64,000 bases of DNA from Valencia hispanica (Eukaryota > Chordata > Actinopteri > Cyprinodontiformes > Valenciidae). Location: positions 31,356,349-31,420,348 of the forward strand of contig OY747721.1 in the NCBI GenBank assembly GCA_963556495.2, written 5' to 3'. Made by a program: the position numbers and the translations under genes. This document shows, in pieces, positions 1 through 64,000 of this stretch (within the stretch, counting starts at the first letter, position 1; each line of letters opens with the position of its first letter). The notes under the pieces were generated by a model. The model was not told the DNA's origin, searched no databases, and worked only from the letters and a program-made list of their open reading frames with translations.

Positions 1-483
1 ATTCACCACTGCCTCCCCAGTCAATAAAACCACTTAGCATTTAAATGCATCTGTGATGGGAAAATAAAGTGGAGTACATTTGTACCAAGGGGAAAGCAGT
101 TTCATCCCATAACTTAGATGGACACGCTTACTGTACTGAACTAACTGGATTGCTAAGCAACTGCTTGCCATGGCTCTCCTGCTGATTTAAATTCAGCCAT
201 TCTGTGTGTTTCTGAGCGGGAATGCAGTCCATTTCATTTCCAGATGGAGATCTCCGGCTTTATGAAAAAACTACTAGTCCTTCAAAAGAAAATAACATTC
301 AAATGACTTTTCATAAATAGAGACAATGTTGAGTTCCATAAAAGCCAAAGAGGCTTACATAATAGTCCAAGAAACTATTTCAAGATATGAAGGGCGGAAA
401 AAACAAAACATTTAGCTACCCCATTTTTTCATTGTTCTTTCCTTTTAGGAAGCATCTCACATGGTCATAAGATTTAACAGTAC
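1..483. other. Intron downstream of exon 26 (no feature seen)
   Basis: AT-rich intronic sequence following the exon 26 donor. I see no exon, repeat terminus or conserved motif here. Confidence 0.6.
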
Positions 484-59586
<59,103 letters not shown>

Positions 59587-59639
59587 CTGCAGAGAGAAAA
59601 CCATGGACTATATAATCCGTTTGAATTGTAATGCTTAAT

Positions 59640-60170
59640 TTACCAGTGGTTAGAAATTGAACCTGCTGCTAGGGTTATTTTTCGGTTAGATCATTCACAG
59701 ATGCAGACAGTATTGACACCCCAATTAGGATGTATACAGGCCTTGAAATAAAGTGATCTTTTACAGAACAGTCTCACACATATTAAAGAAGAATACATCA
59801 CAAGAGTCAGATTTTATGGCACCCTTGTTGTGAATAATTTCCGTAATCTCTTTTTCCAGCAGGGCAGCACTTAGTCTTTCCCTATAATGTTTCACAAGGT
59901 TGAAGCATAGACAGAGAGGGATGTTTCTCCCTTTGTATGCTCCATTCCTCTTGCACAATCTCTTGATCAACCAGAATCCTTGGTCTTCTCGTATCCATTC
60001 TTCGTTTCAGCTCACCCCACAGGTATTTGATATGATCTAGGTCAGGGAACTTAGGTGCCCCATGTGAAAAAGCTTGATTTTGTGTCTGGTACCATTTCTG
60101 TCTTAATTTTGTAAGAAAGATATGTTTTGGATATTAATCTGGTAAAACATCCAATTTCAGCTTACCACAT
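59640..60170 (-). mobile_element. Tc1-like remnant upstream of exon 1
   Basis: Contains TGGCACCCTTGTTGTGAATA, ATGATCTAGGTCAGGGAACT and similar blocks of a fish Tc1 family in reverse. The 69-residue frame at 59970-59761 is part of it and not a dynein exon. Confidence 0.5.
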
Positions 60171-60439
60171 AAGTCCATTAGACATTAGGTATTAGGTAGT
60201 TTAAGATTCCTGGGATTAACTACTAAGATTCCCATGACTATTGTCAATGGCACAGTTTACAGCATCTCAGATCTTCCACCATACCTTGTTCCACCACAGA
60301 AAACAGGGATCTTGTGGTGCTGTCCTATATAAGATGCCTTTATACTACAGAAGCCTTTCCAGGAACTAGGGTAATTTTGGTAATATAGTTACTCCTCCTG
60401 TGTTTCCAGTGTAGTTACTATGGTAACAAATTAACATGA

Positions 60440-62400
60440 TGGAAATGTATCTTTGTTAAATTCAATTCAGTTTCTTAACATAACGGCAATTCACAACACG
60501 TCATCTCAAGGCACTTTACAAGAAAAGTCATTTCAATTCAATCATATATACATTCCAATCAAATCAAATCAAACTTTATTTATAAAGCGCTTTTCATACA
60601 AGAAGTTGCATCACAAAGTGCTTTACAGATTAAAATGACCCCATATAAAACCACCTTCCCTTCCCTCCCCCACAGATTTAAAAGCATGGTCACAGTTATA
60701 CCCCCCTCCCCCCAACCCAACTCCCATGCACAGACACAGTTAAAAGCAAAAGTAAAAAAGGACATTGGGCCGAGTGTAGATGAACCATGCAAGGAAACGC
60801 CATCAGAGGAGCCATCTGCCCCGACAGCGGTAGATTAACAGCAGCAGCCGAGGCGCTGACACAGGGCTCCCTGTGAAGGCAAGGCCAAGACCCCCACCTC
60901 CACCCAAGCTCCACCTGGAGAGCACCCAGGCAGCCACAGCCCACCACCGCTCCTGGGGCAGAGGGCTCTCACAGAGGAAACACTGGAACGGGGATTAAGA
61001 TAAATTAAAGTATAAAAATAAACAGTAAATTAATGTGCTAAGATTAAATAGTAAAACACTGATAAAAATATAATCATATAAAACATGCAGAGCAATTAAA
61101 CAAACAGTAACAAATAATAATCAGTTAAAAGCTAGGCTAAAAAGGTGAGTCTTGAGTCTGCTCTTAAAAACATGAACGTTCTCTGCGGCCCTGAGGTTCT
61201 CCGGCAGCCTGTTCCAGAGGTGAGGCCATAAAACTGGAAAGACGCCTCGCCATGCGTGTGTGTCCTGACTTTTGGGGGGACAAGGAGACGGCTGCCAGAG
61301 GAGCGCAGAGACCGCGAAGGTTCATATGGTAAAAGCAGTTCAGAGAGATAAGAAGGCCCAAGACCATTAAGACACTTAAAAACCATTAAAAGAACCTTAA
61401 AATCGATCCTAAAATGTACGGGGAGCCAATGCAGTGATTTTAAGACCGGTGTAATGTGTTCCTGCCTCCTGGTCTTCGTCAGGACACGTGCTGCTGAATT
61501 TTGTAGTAGTTGTAAACCTGATATACTCTTTTTGGGAAGACCAGAAAGAAGGCCATTACAGTAATCAATTCTACTGGAGATAAAAGCATGCATCAGTGTC
61601 TCCGTGTTGGCCCGAGAGAGAATGGGGTGGACTCTGGCAATGTTCTTTAGTTGATAAAAACCTATTTTAGTAATAATTTTTATGTGAGGAATAAAAGTCA
61701 GCTCAGAGTCAAAAATCACGCCCAGGTTCTTCACTTGTAGAGAGGGATTAAAAGACAGTGATTGTAGTTTTGGTAAAAGTTTCTCTCTCTGAGCCTCAGG
61801 ACCGATGACTAAAACTTCAGTTTTGTTCTGGTTGAGTTGGAGAAAGTTTTCTGCCATCCAGGATTTGATGTCTAAAATGCAGTTAAAAAGTGCATCCATT
61901 GGCCGTGTGTCATCGGGAGACATGGAGATGTACAGCTGTGTGCCATCAGCATAACTGTGAAAGTTGACTCCATGTCTTCTGATGATGCTGCCAAGAGGGA
62001 GCATATAAAGGTTAAAAAGCACTGGGCCTAAAATCAAACCCTGTGGCACACCACATGTGATCCTATGAATCCTTCAGTTCATTATTCCCATCAGTTTAAA
62101 GGTGTTCTATCTAAGGAGATCCAGCAGATTGCATCGAGTCATTGACTTGCTGCATTCACTCCTCCTGAACGAACAAGTAGCAACAGAAAACAGTCGCCTG
62201 CGTTGTGTCGTTGACTTCACAGCAATCCCTCATACTGAGCAAGCATGTAGCCACAGGGGAGAGGAAAAACTCCCCTTTAACGGGAAGAAACCTCCAGAAG
62301 AACCTAGCTCAGTACGAGCGTCAATCTGCCACGACCGACTGGGGTTTTATGAAGACAGAGCAGAGACAAAAATAGAACTAACAATTTTCAGCTTTCAGAT
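60440..62400 (-). mobile_element. LINE 3' end split by an L2 insertion
   Basis: The outer element has CGGCAATTCACAACACGTCA and CAAGGCACTTTACAAGAAAA at 60483-60525 and resumes at about 62090 with AGCAATCCCTCATACTGAGC, GGAGAGGAAAAACTCCCCTT and CTGCCACGACCGACTGGGG, a very common teleost repeat in reverse. The L2 fragment 60556-62080 interrupts it; ATTCCAATCA at left and ATTCCCATCA at right look like a target duplication. Confidence 0.75.
61132..62049 (-). pseudogene. L2 reverse transcriptase C-terminal fragment
   Basis: A 305-residue open frame: MPQGLILGPVLFNLYMLPLG, VNFHSYADGTQLYISMSPDD, AENFLQLNQNKTEVLVIGPE, LQVKNLGVIFDSELTFIPHI, AFISSRIDYCNGLLSGLPKK and ARVLTKTRRQEHITPVLKSL HWLPV. The palm motif is YADG where L2 has YADD, removing a catalytic aspartate. 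The start is set by 5' truncation in the CGVPQG box. It is longer and cleaner than the sister copy at 3.4-5.0 kb. Confidence 0.9.
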
Positions 62401-63015
62401 AAGTTTTTTAAAGAATGTGTACAAGTTATAAACTGCAGTCAGTTTGTCAAAAAATTATTTGTCAAAAAATGTCAGCTTTAACTTATGCAGCAAGAAAATG
62501 TAATGGTCCAGTTTCACAGTGGAAACTGGACTCATGAAAGAACAGTCAAGGTAAGTGAAAAATCTGGAATAAAATACATTACATCTCAGGCGAATTTGTA
62601 ATTCTTTTCGGCTTTGAAGAACAAACAGAACGAGGAGCAAACCTCAAACTGTCAACAGGAGCTACTCCACACATGTTTTTTTGTTTTTTACTTTAAATTT
62701 AATTTCTAAGGCCACAGTCAAAGAGATTAGATAAAACATTTTACTATTTACCAGTCCCAATCACTAATTGGGATAAATAAACAGAGTTTATGAAAGTGAT
62801 TTAGTTGTCAAAATGAAGCATGAGAGGATTTACCTGATCGAACTCCACACCAGATCTCTGACCGCTCATGTAATTTACTATCAGGCTAGTCTCTGTTACT
62901 GTTATAGTTAAGAATCACTTAATTCTTGGGCATCATCAGCCAGGCTCTTGGGCTCCTAATCCCACTAAATGTAATTTTTAAAGTTGTGAGCTGATGTTTT
63001 GATTCAAAACGTATA
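62401..63015. other. Intron segment without recognised feature
   Basis: AT-rich. A GATCAG|GTAAAT donor-like site at 62834 has an open stretch before it but its translation does not resemble dynein stem sequence. Confidence 0.4.
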
Positions 63016-63467
63016 AAGTGGACCCCTGCCTTTCCGCAGTTGTATTTTCACAGATTAACCAAAAATCTGCCAATTCCCAGATTTTTTTTGCAGCCCATGT
63101 GTGATATTGGAAAGAAAATGCAGCTTTGGAAGCTGGAATGCTTTATCTACAATGCTACTTGACTCATTATTGGCTGTTGTTTGCAAAGCAGCCAATCCAG
63201 GACCGCCATTTATTTTCCTCTGGCACTGATTTCCTCTTGCTATATCTCTTTAAGTGGAATTAAGGGAGACTGTTTACGTTAGCTTCTGCAGTAGTGCTGA
63301 GACGGTGTTCACTGAGAGTATTAATGCATATGAAGGTATATATGGTGTGTTAACTATTTAAATAGGCCTTTATAAGCGTTTTTAGAGGAGGTCTCAAGTA
63401 TTTGCAGATTTTAACTATTCGCGGGCGGCTGTTGTCCCTATCCCCCGCAAATACAAGGAGTCCACTG
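63016..63467. mobile_element. Tigger-like (pogo) MITE
   Basis: Ends are inverted: AAGTGGACCCCTGCCTTTCC at left and CAGTGGACTCCTTGTATTTG from the right, flanked by TA on both sides. The TGGACYCCT...GCG terminus is characteristic of Tigger/pogo elements. The 452-bp interior encodes nothing recognisable. Confidence 0.75.
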
Positions 63468-64000
63468 TACTGTTGTAGAAAAATGTCTCATCTGGAGCCC
63501 AAAACATTAGCTGAAAAAATCTTGACATTAACTGTGAGTTTTATCGTTTTAGACAGCCTGGGTACAAGTTGAATTCAGGCTCACGACAGTGTTGCTTTCT
63601 GAGGAAATGCTCATTTTCAGTTGGTAAAACTGGTAACAGTTAAATAAAACAAGGAAACTTGTGACCTTGCCAGAAACAACAACCACGGTTTTATTTGTGA
63701 AGTCTTCAGGAACATTTTCTACCCAACTAAACATGATTCAAGGTAGTTCCACATATCCAGGTATGAAATGTTGAGCTTCCGGTGTACTAAAAACTCAGAC
63801 TACATTTGCTGTCTGTTGTTTATTTAGTCCCTCAATTAAGGTTAAATTTTTCTTAAAAAACTCCACTAGCTTCCCTTAACTGCTTTAAATACTTTCTCCT
63901 GCATGTTTCTCCATTGTTTCACTCACTGCCTGTCCATTGGTACATCGTGTGACATCATAATTCATCCCCTATCTCAGTTACATTCTTATCAGACAAAAGC

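Noticed and set aside
62834..62900. Candidate further upstream dynein exon ending at GATCAG|GTAAAT
   Set aside because: Neither frame before the donor resembles the expected stem sequence, the phase needed by exon 1 gives no family match, and no good acceptor precedes it.

Overview
The window reads as nuclear DNA of a teleost fish: an AT-rich vertebrate-style gene with short exons and long introns, packed with fish-typical repeats (Tc1/mariner, hAT, PIF/Harbinger and Tigger-like elements, L2- and L1-type LINEs, a tRNA-derived SINE, long CT and AT microsatellites). I see no bacterial genes, operons, CRISPR array or rRNA.

One protein-coding gene spans almost everything. It lies on the minus strand and encodes an axonemal dynein heavy chain of the DNAH9/DNAH11/DNAH17 group, closest by residue recall to DNAH9. 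I placed 26 consecutive internal exons from 59586 down to 484. All splice junctions keep phase, giving 4,439 coding bases, or 1,479 complete codons without a stop. They cover the end of the stem, the linker, all of AAA1 (Walker A in exon 17, Walker B in exon 18, sensor in exon 19), all of AAA2 (exons 21-25) and the lead-in to AAA3 (exon 26). The first and last exons of the gene are outside the window. Exon numbers used here are local, in transcript order.

Layout from low to high coordinate: exon 26 (484-658); an intron with a hAT-type element and a Tc1 transposon split by an L2 insertion (1589-5812); exons 25-20 (6450-15256) with a decayed Tc1 and a PIF/Harbinger-like MITE between them; a hAT MITE close to the exon 19 donor; exon 19; a 10.5 kb intron (344-bp CT tract, Tc1 remains, a hAT element, two unexplained small ORFs); exon 18; an intron with a SINE interrupted by a 440-bp sequence; exon 17; an 11 kb intron holding the second copy of that 440-bp sequence and a rearranged L1 (34677-38760); exons 16-15; a 5.8 kb intron with L2 and Tc1 remains; exons 14-4 (46507-54239), including a local duplication that copied the exon 11 splice acceptor; a repeat-rich intron with a second L1 3' end; exons 3-1 (58753-59586); and an upstream intron with a nested L2 and a Tigger-like MITE.

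I found no evidence for a new multi-gene system. The points most worth a second look are the 440-bp near-identical repeat pair, the duplicated exon 11 acceptor, the L2 insertion with a duplicated 5' end inside Tc1, the rearranged L1 with a very G-rich 3' region, and the small terminal-inverted-repeat elements whose target-site duplications are still perfect.
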